DNA from: Tachypleus tridentatus | Taxonomy: Eukaryota; Arthropoda; Merostomata; Xiphosura; Limulidae | Length of the DNA: 64,000 nt | NCBI RefSeq assembly: GCF_004210375.1 | Contig: NC_134833.1 | Coordinates: 145,754,127 to 145,818,126, forward strand | Direction of reading: 5' to 3' | Part shown: positions 1 to 12,400 of the stretch, piece by piece | Layout of the letters: every line of letters begins with the position of its first letter | Position numbering within the stretch: the stretch's first letter is position 1 | Program-made: the position numbers and the translations under genes | Notes under the pieces: model-generated | Seen by the model: only the letters and a program-made list of their open reading frames with translations | Told to the model about the DNA's origin: nothing | Database searches by the model: none

Positions 1-222
1 TTCGAATCCCCCTAGCACCAAACATGCCCGCCCTTTAAACCGTGGGGGCGTTATAAAGTAACGGTCAATCTCACTATTCGTTGGTAAAAGAGTAGCTCAA
101 GAGTTGGCGGTGGATGGTAATGACTAGCTGCCTTCCCTCTGGCCTTACACTACTAAATTAGGGACGGCTAGCGCAGATAGCTCTCGAGTAGCTTTGCGTG
201 AAATTCGAAAAAAACAAACAAA
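1..222 (+). mobile_element. tRNA-derived SINE, family 1, copy 1 (cut by window edge)
   Basis: The window opens inside the B-box of a tRNA-like head (TTCGAATCCCC). It continues with the body shared by nine other copies here: ACCAAACATGCCCGCC, then CACTATTCGTTGGTAAAAGAG, then GACTAGCTGCCTTCCCTCT, then GGGACGGCTAGCGCAGATAG, ending in an A/AAAC-rich tail. The tRNA A-box lies outside the window. Confidence 0.85.
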
Positions 223-1549
223 GAACAACTCTAGTGACGATGGTGCGAAGGGGCTGTGTAGGGGACTGCTTGAAACGTTTTAAGTTTAGTGAATGCTGGT
301 GTGACTTAAAAAAATTAATAAATAAGCCTAAAGTAAAATCATAGTGTGAGATCACCTGATCTAAAGCCAGTGAGTGCATAAAATTAATCTTCACAGTAAA
401 AATATCGAATCAGTTTTAAACTTAAATCGTTTCTGAATTAAGATATTTCCTGTTATATCATGAACAATTTTAATATAAGAAAAACTTTAACTAATGAAGT
501 CTCTAAATTTAAAAAAATCAATAATTTTTTTTACAGTTTTGTTGTTTATGTTTCATTTTATACTTTCAGTACATAGACTAACAACAGTATTAAGTTATAC
601 CTTTGGTCATGTTCTTTGTTTCATAAGCCAGTCTTTTCACAACAGAGTTTCATATGTTTTACACAAAATCTCCACAAACCCCTGGTACCCAATTCAGTAG
701 TTGCTTCAGTGTTCTCTTAGCACCAAATGTAAAGCCGTTGAAAAATTGTGGAGATGGTGAAGTGCATCAAAATGTGGAAACAGAGGAAACATCAACTGTA
801 GTCGTTGATTTTGACCACTAGTAACTTCTCATTTCAAGTATAATAAACCCTCTTCTAAACATAAGGAATACCATTGTGCCCAATATAACAACTAATTTTT
901 TTCTTTTTTAGTTGTGGCTCTTACCATTATGATATTACTATACTTTCTTAATTAAGTCATATAACAAGTAATTTCAAACTTGTATCTTTCATGATTGGAT
1001 CACATCGGTTCTTCTTCATCACAGTTGGTTGCTGAATCTTGTAACATGCTTTACAGCATTTTAAGGTTGGTTGTCTTCTCTATCCTGTGCTCTCCTCTTC
1101 CCAGAGCGTTTACATTTGTTCATGAACATCTAGTATTTGGGATGACGTGTCAACATTTCCATAATTTTGTGCAATTTGATGTAAGACGCTAAAGTTATAT
1201 TCCTGGAATTTTTAAATCCATCCTGGTATTTGAACTTCTGGATTACGAACATCTACAAGCGATTTCACTGTTACTTTATCTGAATGGATCATAATTTTTT
1301 GTCCTTACACATGTTATTGTACTGACTTAGGGCTCGGCAAACATTTTTATCACTTATCAAGTTACAAAACAATATTCTTTTCTGTAACAAAACTCATCGT
1401 TGGGTTATTGTCTTAACAACTGTTGATTAGTCATTTCAGTGTTAATTCCAATGTAATTTATAATGAGCTTTCATTCCACGCTAGGTTTTGTCTGCGGTTA
1501 TTGGCATTATAACATTGAAACACTTATTTTTTCTTCCTTCTATTAAGAA
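223..1549. other. gene-free AT-rich stretch
   Basis: No coding region, RNA gene or repeat family is recognised here. The short open frames at 494-700 and 995-1192 have AT-driven composition and no recognisable motif. Confidence 0.5.
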
Positions 1550-1780
1550 GGCCTGAGATGGTCATTTGGCTAGGGCGCTCGACTTGCTATCTGAGGGTCA
1601 CAAGCTCGAATCCATGTCACACCAAACATGCTCGTCCTAATAACCGTGGAAGCGTTATAATATAACGGCTAATCCCACTGTTCATAGATAAAAGACTAAC
1701 CCAAGAGTTGGCAGTGATAAGTGATGACTAGCTGCCTTCACTTCAGTCTTACACTGCGCAAAATTTAAAAATAAACAAAT
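1550..1780 (+). mobile_element. tRNA-derived SINE, family 1, copy 2 (diverged)
   Basis: A diverged copy: a tRNA-like head (GGTCATTTGGCTAGGGCGCTCGAC, with B-box-like GCTCGAATCCAT) is followed by CACCAAACATGCTCGTCC and the GATGACTAGCTGCCTTC block. It is older or more mutated than the neighbouring copies. Confidence 0.75.
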
Positions 1781-2458
1781 CTATTATGGTAATTAGTTTA
1801 ACTATATCTCCTTCTGATAATGCAGCTAACAATACTTAATAGTTCTGAAGAGTTTCAGCTGAAATGAGAATCAATGTTATTAAAGCTGACACTTTTGAAT
1901 GTACGGCAGTATCAATGATTTTTATTTACTTTTTTACATGTTTATTCTGGAAATAATTTCGAATTAGGGCTGTTATAACTCATGGTTCCTCCTCATCATA
2001 ATTGGTTTCTTTATTTACCAGAGTTGAAATGGAACTTGTGAGCTACATTTTGGAACTGGATTCGGTAATACAATGGTTGCAAATGTCCAGGGAGGTCTGT
2101 GAGTAACAAGTAGCACACCAGTAGCAGCAATAGATAAAGAACAAATAAGTTTTCTTTATCAGTAGTAGACGATGCTTGAATTCTGAACTGGTATATAAAG
2201 AGCTATTACTGGATTAATCTCCACATTTGCTAATTAATTTTTCAGATATTTTATTTATATATATCTTACTTAGTTCAAATTGTCATTATAGTTTCTTCCA
2301 GACTTTTATAGTTCGCAGTCCCTCTATACGTCTTTAATATTTCATCGATCTGGCCTTCAGTCAGATTTATATTTCATCCTAATTCTTCTTTAATATAAAG
2401 CCTCTTTCACGATCTCCTAGTTTAAATAACGTTGTTAGTTATATTTTCAATGTTTCAT

Positions 2459-2730
2459 GGCCCGGCATGGCCAAGCGCGTTAAGGCGTGCGACTCGTAAT
2501 CTGAATGTCGCGGGTTCGTATCCCCGTCGCGCCAAACATGCTCGCTCTTTCAGCCGTGGGGGCATTATAATGTTACGGTCAATCTCACTATTCGTTGGTA
2601 AAAGAGTAGCCCAAGAGTTAGCGGTGGGTAGTGATGACTAGCTGCCTTCCCTCTAGTCTTACACTACTAAATTAGGGACGGCTAGCACAGATAGCCCTCG
2701 AGTAGCTTTGTGCGAAATTAAAAAACAAAC
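2459..2730 (+). mobile_element. tRNA-derived SINE, family 1, copy 3 (near complete)
   Basis: A full-length tRNA-like head starts at GGCCCGGCATGGCCAAGCG, with B-box GGGTTCGTATCC. The conserved body follows and the tail is AAAAAACAAACAAT. Similar flanks (CAATGTTTCAT before, CAGTGTTTCAT after) look like a target-site duplication of roughly 8-11 bp. Confidence 0.88.
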
Positions 2731-3270
2731 AATCAGTGTTTCATTTTTGATGTTATCTAGATGGCGCATGATATCAATGTAATCCTAGAATATCATTTTC
2801 AAACTTTTCGATTCCAAACCTTCCTAAACTGTAGTGGACGGCCAAAATGTAAGCACAACGAAAATCACTACGATGTGCATATAAATATAGTTTACTTCAA
2901 TGAAATTCCATGAGGTGTGACAAATCAGTACCACTTGGAAGACCCGCAACTGAGACGCATCGGCCTAAAATTCTCAGATAATTCTAAATAACACTGGGGA
3001 AACCAAATAATTTTGAAAACTATTGAGAGAAATCAATAGATTATCAATATAGAAATCAGTGAAGTGTCTTATCATTGTTTTACTTTGAGTTAACAGTGAA
3101 GTGTTTAGGTTCAATGAAGCATCTGTACCAATGTTTATTATCGCTTACATACGGTTATGCATAGATTAGCGGTAAAATGCTAGAAATAAGTTTATTTTAA
3201 AATTAACCCAACAACCGTTAGCGAAATATTTCCCTTTGAAAGTCATTTGTAAACTTAGACTTAATTTTTA

Positions 3271-3482
3271 TGATGAGAAACCCACTTGAAGTAAAAATGT
3301 ATTCTCGAGACAGCTGGTTGGGTATTAAATTTTAACTAAAATAAAGTACAGAACAACGTTTCAACCTTCTTAAGTCATCTCTTTGTTTACCTGAAGACGA
3401 CCTAAGAAGATCGAACCTTTGCTCCATAGTTTATTTTAATTACAGTTTTAATACCCGTATCAACCGTCTTGAGAATACAAAA
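3271..3482. repeat. fold-back repeat related to Penelope termini, hammerhead-like core
   Basis: The two halves are inverted copies. GTATTCTCGAGAC at 3299 pairs with GTCTTGAGAATAC at the right end, and TTAAATTTTAACTAAAATAAAG pairs with TTTATTTTAATTACAG. The centre holds CTGAAGACGACCTAAGAAGATCG and, on the other arm, AACAACGTTTCAACCTTCTTAAG. The left edge (TGATGAGAAACCCACTTG) matches the reverse complement of the end of the Penelope-like fragment at 58.6-59.0 kb, so the two are related. No coding sequence is present. Confidence 0.6.
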
Positions 3483-4122
3483 TTAGACTTACAAGTACAA
3501 CAATATACACATTTGCAGAACATTAATTCGTTAGGAAAAAAAATAACTAATTTGTTATCGTTACGTGAGCTGCACGTGATCTTATTTTCATCGAATAATA
3601 TTATGAACCAGCCCAAGGAAAAAAAAATTACGATCTTATATTTTCTTTCGTCTTTAAAGAGTAGCCCATTTAATTATCGAAAATAAAATGTTTAAATATA
3701 ATTACTGTTCGAGTATCAGTTTTATTTTTATACTACATTTCGTACATAATTCAAATTACATACACGACCAATAAAAATCTTCTTTAAGACGACACTATTG
3801 CTGTCTAGTTTATGTTTATGTAAAATATAGTGGTGCTTCTGATGTTTTATTCAAGTTAGGTTTTAATTTTTTGATTCTTAATTTTTCCAAATGTTTTGCA
3901 TTTGAGAAATATTTTTCTTTGTGTTTTCAATCACATGTTAATGTACATTTGACTCGTTTCGTTTTTTATGTTCCTTACATCCAGTGATTATCTTCTTATC
4001 TGCATTACTTGTATAAAATTTTTGCAATCTTCACATTTTAGTTTACACTTTGTGCCATTGCCATATTTTTCGTTATTACATAACTTCTGTAGAAAACTTC
4101 CAATATTGGTTCTTGGTTTAGT
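3483..4122. other. gene-free AT-rich stretch
   Basis: No gene is seen. The sequence is AT-rich and runs into the 23-bp minisatellite. Confidence 0.45.
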
Positions 4123-4147
4123 CACGTTTATAGTTTGTACATTAAAT

Positions 4148-4697
4148 ATGTGCCTTTTACTTAGTTTGTGTCATATGTTTTTACTTACATTTACTTAGTT
4201 TGTGTCAAATGTTTCACTTAGTTTGTGTCATATGTCTTTACTTAGTCTATGCCATATGTTTTACTTAGTTTATGTCATATGTTTTACTTAGTTTGTGCCA
4301 TATGTTTTACTTAGTTTGTGTCATATGTTTTATTTACTTTGTGCCATATGATTTACTTAGTTTGTGTCATATGTTTTGACTTACGTTTACTTAGTTTGTG
4401 TCATATGTTTTTACTTACGTTGACTGAATTTGTGCCATATGTTTACTTAGTTTGTGTCACATGTTTTACTTAGTTTGTGCCATATGTTTTTACTTAGTCT
4501 GTGCCATATGTTTTACTTAATTTGTGTCATATGTTTTACTTAATTTGTGTCATATGTTTTACTTAGTTTGTGCCATATGTTTTACTTAGTTTTGTCACAT
4601 GTTTTACTTAGTTTGTGCCATATCTTTTACTTAGTTTGTTCCACATGTTTTACTTAGTTTGTGCCATATGTTTTACTTAGTTTGTGCCATATGTTTT
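4148..4697. repeat. 23-bp minisatellite with CATATG in most units
   Basis: More than twenty tandem copies of a unit close to TTTTACTTAGTTTGTGCCATATG, with T/C alternation at the GTGTCA/GTGCCA position and occasional inserted or lost bases. Open frames across it are repeat artefacts. Confidence 0.9.
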
Positions 4698-5039
4698 GGT
4701 CAATTCTCTTCTTAATCTCTTTTTTGTCCATTTTTATTGCTTTATTTTTCTTAATTGTTTCCTTAAGTATGTTTGTAACACACTGACCTTTTTGAAGCAT
4801 ATCTAAGTCCAGGTTTTTAACAATATCTATTGTTATTGTTGATGTCATTCACGACTTCCTATTTTACGACAGACATTTAACACAGGTAATATAGCGACAT
4901 GCAATTAACACTTTGACGTTTCTGTATTTTCAATAGGATATATTGAAAAGGGTAAAATATAAGATACAAATAATTCTAAATTTATAAAGTTTCAATGTTA
5001 TATGACGATAAAAATATAACGAAATAAGTTTAAAAATTT

Positions 5040-5800
5040 AGGGTATATCTAAGGGGCAAACATTAATATCATAGTTTATACATAAGTTATTTAGAATAAA
5101 CATTAATATTGCATGTCTTTATATACTATTAATATGTTATTAATGTTTGTTCCAAAAATATATAAAACTACACTATTAACATTTGGTCTATATAACTTAT
5201 ATAAAGTACTACAATATAAAAGTTTATTCTAAATAACTTTTATAAAACTATAATATTAGTGCTTATTTCCTGAATAAGTTATATGAAACTACAGTATTAA
5301 TGTTTGTTCTAAACAACGTGTATAAAAAGTATACTATTAATGTTTGTTCTAAATATCTATATATAGTTTTATTGAGTTTATAAAAACTATATACAGCTTT
5401 TACATGTTATTTTGAACAAATGTTAATATTGCAAATCTTATGTTTTCTCCCAAAACGTAGATCAAAAAACTAAAATATTAATGTTTATTCTAATTAACTT
5501 GTATAAAACTATGATATAGCTTATCGTTTTAAATAATTATAATATCAACTTTCGTTCAAATAACTTATATACAAAAAATATAATAATAATGTTTGTTCTA
5601 AATAACTTGCAAAAAGTATGGTGTTAATGTTATTTAGAACAACATGAATACGATCATTATATGTAAATTATTTAGAATAAAAATTACCATTGTAGTTTCT
5701 TTGATATAAGTTATTTCAATCAAGTATTAATATTGTAGTATTTTATTTAAAACAAAAATTAATATTATAGTTTTTTATACAAATTATTTAGAAGAATCCC
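5040..5800. repeat. degenerate ~40-bp AT-rich minisatellite with orientation switches
   Basis: Repeated phrases such as ATTAATGTTTGTTCTAAATAA and TTATATAAAACTAC recur about every 40 bp. They read in one orientation through the centre (about 5220-5640) and as reverse complements at both ends (for example GTTATTTAGAATAAACATTAA near 5090 and TTATTTAGAATAAAAATTA near 5670). Confidence 0.7.
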
Positions 5801-6310
5801 GTCAAAGTTGTGTTTTTAATTTAAAAGTTGTACACATAGAATGTATAGGTCACAAAGATTTCTACGTAGGAGAAATAGGCAGGAAAATATTGACCAGGTG
5901 CTAGGAGCATGAAAACTGAACAAAATCGATATAAATTAATTTATAATTGAAAAACATCACAAAATATTTAGATAGCAGCACGTTGAAATAAAAAGGAAAA
6001 CTAAAAGCGTTAATAATCATATAATTAAAACATAACTTAAATAAACCATGAGGGTATGATTGTTTTGTATAAAATTTTTGATATATAAAAAATCATATAT
6101 TCCTTATAGCATCTTAAGTAATAATATTTCATTTAATGTACCATATAAAGCAATTTCGATATGTTTATGCTTTGAATGTTGTATAACATTATGTTGTACC
6201 GTTATAGACGAAACGTTGTGCGAAATAAAGCTACTATCAAATCATTAGGTGTTCTAAATATATATATATGTATCATATATTATTATCATCATAAAATATT
6301 TATTAAATAT
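5801..6310. other. gene-free stretch upstream of the GTF2A1 promoter
   Basis: No coding or repeat family is recognised. An AT microsatellite-like tract (TATATATATG) lies near 6258. Confidence 0.4.
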
Positions 6311-6316
6311 CTGTTT

Positions 6317-6430
6317 CCACCAGAGGGGTAGCAAGAAGTGTTTACGTCACAGAAGTAATCGTGAAGCGCTGAGGCCAGTGGCAGGTTCGCCGTCTATATA
6401 AAGGAGGTTTAGCACTGGTTCAACGGCTTC
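6317..6430 (+). promoter_or_regulatory. GTF2A1: GTF2A1 core promoter: CRE-like site and TATA box
   Basis: A strong TATA box (TATATAAAGG) starts at 6395, 84 bp before the start codon, so transcription would begin near 6425. A TTACGTCA element (CRE/ATF type) is at 6342-6349. A CCACCAGAGGGG stretch at 6317-6328 resembles the core of a CTCF site. The local sequence is more GC-rich than the flanking DNA. Site identities are inferred from motif matches only. Confidence 0.6.
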
Positions 6431-6478
6431 TTAGAAGCCTTCATTTTAGTAGAGATATTGTGTTATTGTTAATTTTTA

Positions 6479-6496
6479 ATGGCAGCATCGTCCGTG
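6479..6496 (+). CDS. GTF2A1: GTF2A1 coding exon 1
   Basis: This exon encodes MAASSV and ends at a GTG|GTAAGT donor in phase 0. It is the only ATG upstream that joins in frame to PKLYRSV, and the human protein has a similarly short N-terminal exon before VPKLYRSV. Confidence 0.85.
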
Positions 6497-9400
6497 GTAA
6501 GTTCTACTTATCTGACTTCTTAGCCTACAAAATGTATCTTTACTTTTTAACATTACGAAAAATAAGATATATGAATTGTACGAAGAGGTCATTAAATAGC
6601 TATATTGCCATAGTTGCACTGCAACATGGGAAAATTCATTGCAGCAACAGGGCTAAGCACTACCCTGATGTTTGTTAAGACCGGTACATTTATACGTCTC
6701 GTACAACTGAATGGTTGATATCAGCAGTTTGAAATCTCAAGAACAGCTCGTAAGGTGGCGCAATGCATAATCATATATAAAAAAACAAACTAAAAATACT
6801 ATATTTTTGTGTTAATTATATTAGTTCTGATTTTTTAACTCATTGTAATGACAACTTTGGTTTGCATAAAGTGTAATGATATTAGTAGCAGTAAAAATAT
6901 GTAACTTATCGGGTATATTTAGTTATGGGTTATAAACAAATATGTGAATTTACATATATGTTTTGGATAAAATTTCATTACATTAAAATGTAATTTCTAA
7001 ACTTTGATTAATATTTTTGCATTTGATTTTAGAATGCAAATAGCGCTAAAATAACAATTAAATATAACTTAATTTAAGGACAGCAGGGACGTGTTAGTCC
7101 AGAACTAGGACGTTCCAACCACTAAACTTTAAATCACTCGAAGCCAGCCCTTATCATTCAAATATTTAAAATATCCGTGTTAATCCTTGTTATAAGTTGT
7201 GTTGTATATTTTAGCCAAAGTTGTACAGAAGTGTGATTGAAGATGTCATCAACAGTGTTAGAGAAGCCTTTCTGGATGAGGGTGTGGATGAGCAAATACT
7301 CGTAGAATTGAAACAGGTGAGCTTGTTTTTTCGTGGATTCTGGCTAGAGCTGTAAAGTAGAAGAGGACATTTCCAACTACAAGAAATAAGTCATTGATTA
7401 AAGGGTTATGGTTTTGGAATACTTGGTAAACTGAATTTATGTACTTCAATCAGGGTGTAGGCACATTTGTGAAAGTACTTGAGAATGGACGTTTTCTTTT
7501 TCTGCCAAAGTACTTGAAAATATTATAGTAGCAGTCTATATTGATATGAAGAGTTCAGCGCATAAAAGAAAATTATTGTTTTTTAGTCTACATTCATATG
7601 TTGGACAAATACGTAGGAATTCTATAACATTTTAGTGGAATCCACTTGATTTTGATGAATACTTTAGCTTCCAAAAAGTGCTTTAAAATATTCTAATCTT
7701 GAGTGCTTGAAACGTTTTTTGAAATTGATCTGAACAATTCAGTAAGAATCAAGTGTAATAAAAATAAATAAATCGTTATGTGGAAGTTATAATTAAAGTT
7801 TCAGTTGATCAACAGATCCATTAACAGAAGTGTTTCTTAATGTTATGTTGTTACTTTTACTCTAGAGCTGTATTATATAATTTTCTCCCCCTCTTTCCCT
7901 CTAGACTTGTGTTACATAATTACTATCTTTCCCTAAACCCATCACATATAGTTTTTATCTTTATCTTTCTGAAAACTCATCTCGATAGGTTTCTGTCTAT
8001 CTCTCTCAAGAACCTTCTCACATAGTTTCTTTTACTCTATCTCTTATGGTTTCTACCACCCACTGGCAAAACAATATGTCTATAGACTCAAACTCTGAGA
8101 ATCTGCATATTGATATCCGTGGTGAGTAGAGCACAGGAAGCCCTTTGTGTAGCTTTGTGCTTAATTCCAAACAAAAGAACTTATGATTTCCTTCTCTCTC
8201 TCTCTGAAGACCCATCTTGTGTAGTTTATCTCTCACTAGACCCATCTTGTATAGTATCTTTCTCTCTCTCTCTTTTTTGACTCAGATTACAGTTTTTCTC
8301 TATCTCTGTCTTGATTTATCTTGTATGGTTTCTCTGTCTATCACTAGATCCATCTCATATTGTTTCTATCTCTATCTCTCTCTTTCTAGATCCACTTAAC
8401 ATAGGTTTTTCTCTCTCTCCCTTTACTCAAGTATGTGTCTTATCATTAAACTTCATATGCTATAAATATAGTACTAATATGACTGTTACTGTATACCAGT
8501 AACAAAAATAAATGAAATTCTTCCTTTGGTGTATTTTAGATCTTCTAATTACAGTGTGTTTTTGATGATGTTTCAGACTTGGGAGAAGAAGCTTGTTGAA
8601 TCCAAAGCTATAGAACGTAAAGAACCAGATACGGTTAGTGCTCCTAAATTTCGACAAGTAACAAGTCAGCCATCTTCTCAACATGCTCAGCCACAACCAA
8701 GGATGGTTGCACAGGTTGCATCATCAGGTTGGTTGACTATGTCTTTTATTTTTAACACATATTTGGCAACAGAGATAAAACTAGGTTAGGAATAAAGTTT
8801 TCTCCAAGCAGTTAACACAGCAAAAGAGTTATGTCGTATTGAGAACTGTAAATGATAATTTATTTTTGATTGGCTAAATATTGATGTGTAATAACTTCTG
8901 AATGTTGGACAAATGTTGTGTTTATGTGAAATGTGGGACAAATGGCATATGTAGTTGAATTATACAAAAAGCTGTCATCATGATTTCTTCCTCTTGTGTT
9001 GATTGGATTCAAGTCAGTGTGTACTGGAATGCCTTTGTTCTTGCAGATTACTACTAAGTGATGGTTTGACTATTAAATAAGATGCAACCATATGAATGAA
9101 ACAAAAGTGATGGATATATAAATGATTGATATGTTCTATTTTCTAATTCTTAATATACTCTAATGAGCCAATGATAATCTGTTCACATCTTTGTAATATC
9201 AAAAATTAAATCCATTTGTGCATTTAGTGGCTCAGTAGTTCATTTGAGAGTCTATTGCTAAAATTTGGGTTTCTCTAGTCATCATTAATACATTGTAGAT
9301 AGCCCATTGTGAAGCTTCACCTTAAACACATAAAGGGATTACAAGCAATAGAAAAATTGTCATATGTAATCATCATCATCATGTGACATCTTCAAGAAGG

Positions 9401-12400
9401 TTGGCTGTCACAATCCTCTCCTTCTGTTTTTTCTGTGATTTTTCACACCAGGTCTTCATATTTTGCTATCACAATCCACTCTTTAATATTTTTCCCTTCT
9501 ATTTGACCCTCCAGTAGGACTTGATGAATGTTGTCTCGTCTCATCGCGTGGCATAAACTATTTTCCTCCTCTTGATGGTTGGTACAACATATTTCTTCAC
9601 ATGCACCAAAATTTCTTCACTTGTTACCTTAATATTCAGGATATTTCCATCATCTTTCTGAATATCCACATCTTGAATGCTTCAAGTTTGTTGATTAATG
9701 GTTGCATCAAGGTTCGTGTTTCACAGCCATTTAATGGAGTTGACCACATATAGCATTTTATGGTTTACTTACTTGTACTCTTTCAGGTCAAGCTTGTTTT
9801 CATACTATTAGAGGTACCTCTTACCACCTCAAATCTCTTCACAACTTTCATCACCTGTTATGATATAGCCCAAGTATATGAATATCTAGACTTAACAATG
9901 CAGTCAAGTTGTAAGTTACTAGGGTTGTTTGATAGATCTATAGCTTGAGATGTTAAAGTGTACTTTACTAGCTGCAAGGTACTTTGTACTAGCTTTCGTG
10001 GTTAATCCTGTTGAAAGCTTTTTCGTAATGAATGAAGGATATGTATACATCTTTTCCAAAGTATCTGCTATTGTTGTTAAAATGAAAATTCGGTCCCTTG
10101 TTCCTCTTCATATTATAAAGCAACATTGCACTTTACTTGTATCTTCTTCATTCGTTCGTTGATTTCTCTGTATTGTTATCTTCGGTATGTGACTCATCAG
10201 AGTTAGTGTCATGTAACATCAACACTATCTCTTGTACTTTCTTTGGTATTCAGACAAATATTAAATCATTTGTATCGGATATTAAGAAAAAGTTAATAAA
10301 TCCATTTGTGCATCTGGTGGTTCAATGGTTCATATGAAAGTCTATATTGCTATAATTCAGGTGTCTATTCTTATGGTTCATATGTTACAGATAGCCCATT
10401 GTGTAGCTTTATTTTAAACACAAAGGGACTTGCAATAATAGAAAAATGTTCATGCAAAGACAGATTAAGATAAATCTTAAATTATTTTCTTTTGAAAAAA
10501 GAAGAATAAATGGGTTTACTCACTGTAAGGCACTTCAGTAAATTTGTAGCTTGAGCTGTTAAAGTGTATTTTGGTAGTACTGTATTTTAGTTGTTAAAGT
10601 ATATATTTCTAGCTCTAGTTTTGGTTTTGAGTGTGGTAGGTAAGGTAGTTTAGCATTCAGTCTTATATTTCATGTGTTTGATCACATGCTAGAATATTAT
10701 GTTAGTTTATCTTCTGGCTTGTGTGCAAATTGTTTACTTTTACTTTAGTCCAGTTATTTTTAATCAACAATATTTTCTAAAACCAATGCATTTATGTTGT
10801 CTCTAATTTAAAATTTCCATTTTGAGACCATTTGTTGGTTTAAAAATTACAAATTGTGCCTTGAACCTACAGTGTGCATGCCAGGTGGTTTTAAATTCTG
10901 ATATAAAGCACATGCGATCTGTTCATTTTTGTAGCAATAGCTCACCAACTGGCTTTACCTCCTGGGAGTTTGGTGCAGCCAATAATACAGTATTCCACCA
11001 CTACAGGCACTGGGGTAGGTTTATTTTTCTATTTGAATTTGTATATTGGAAGAAGTAAATATATTTATTATAAATATGTGCTGTCTTTACCTCAAGCAAG
11101 AGGTATATATGTTAAAATTACAAGTTTTCTTTAAAACTGGTACTTAAATTTCAGACCATAAAAGAGATGTTCAGAAATGTTGATTATGCAAATGAGAACA
11201 AAGATTTTAAAATCCTAGTTTAAAGTTATCCCAAAATAAATACTATGACAAGTTTACAGTTGTATTATTATTGCAGTAAAACAATATGGCTAATACATTA
11301 ATATGCATGGATTTAGGGGTTAAATTATTTAACTGTAATATTTGCATAATGTGAAAATTTATTTCATTGCATCATTTTCAATGAATGTTTATCACATTAT
11401 TTATAATGAAATGTATTACTAAGAGTTCAAGTGTACCCCCTAAAGAAATGGTGCTTTCTAATTTTTATCAGTCTGTACAATAATGGATTGATTTTAAGAT
11501 GTGATTTGTATAGACAGAAATAACTTTGATTGACTACAAAAGATGTCAGGTGGTTTGCAGTACAATAAGGTTTAATAACACAAAGGAAAATTAGTATTAG
11601 TCTTGTAGGAAATATATTCTTTTTATATCAAACCTAAACTACTGATATAACATGATACAGACAAGGTTTAAAATAAGAGTTCCAGAATATGCAGTGATAC
11701 TTGTCAAAACATCCATATCTCAAGCTAAGTGTTGTAATAAAGAAACATAGCCACACTGTGTGTTATCCAAGGGTACATTTTGACATGTATGTACTCCCAG
11801 TGTGTTGATGCTTTTCAATATACACTTTAAACACAAGTATAAAGAAAAATGAAAATGCTTCTTCTTGCCACTAGATGGAAACAGTTGCCCTTACAGTGCC
11901 ACAGAAAGTGACCATTGCCCTGCCTGCACAAAATTCCCAACAAGGTGTACAGACAGTAATGGTAAGTCAAGTGTCATCACTAGTAAATTATACAGGCTGT
12001 AATGATGGGTTCGTTATTAGAGACAGACAAAAGCATTATGTAATTGTAAGCACAACATTTTCACTTAAGCAGGCTAATAAACCAAGAAAGTGTAAGACTG
12101 TAGTGATAAGTCCAGTGTCATCACTTAGCAACTGGCTGGTAGAATATAGAGGCTGGAATGGTCAATCCAACATTGTCACTTTGGAACTGACTAGCACAGC
12201 ATGCAGACTGTAATGGTAAGTTTAGCATTGTCACTTTGGAACTGACTAGCACAGCATGCAGACTGTAATGGTAAGTTCAGCATTGTCAGTTTGGAACTGA
12301 CTAGCACAGCATGCAGACTGTAATGGTAAGTTCAGCATTGTCACTTTGGAACTGACTAGCACAGCATGCAGACTGTAATGGTAAGTTCAGCATTGTCAGT

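Noticed and set aside
2459-2535. tRNA gene-like sequence with A- and B-boxes (also in the other SINE heads)
   Set aside because: The same head recurs about ten times joined to one conserved body and an A-rich tail, so these are SINE heads rather than functional tRNA genes.
4148-4697. CRISPR-like regular array
   Set aside because: There are no unique spacers between units and the genome is eukaryotic; it is a plain minisatellite.
8217-8502. overlapping Ser/Leu-rich frames
   Set aside because: They come from the CT-rich tandem repeat in GTF2A1 intron 2.
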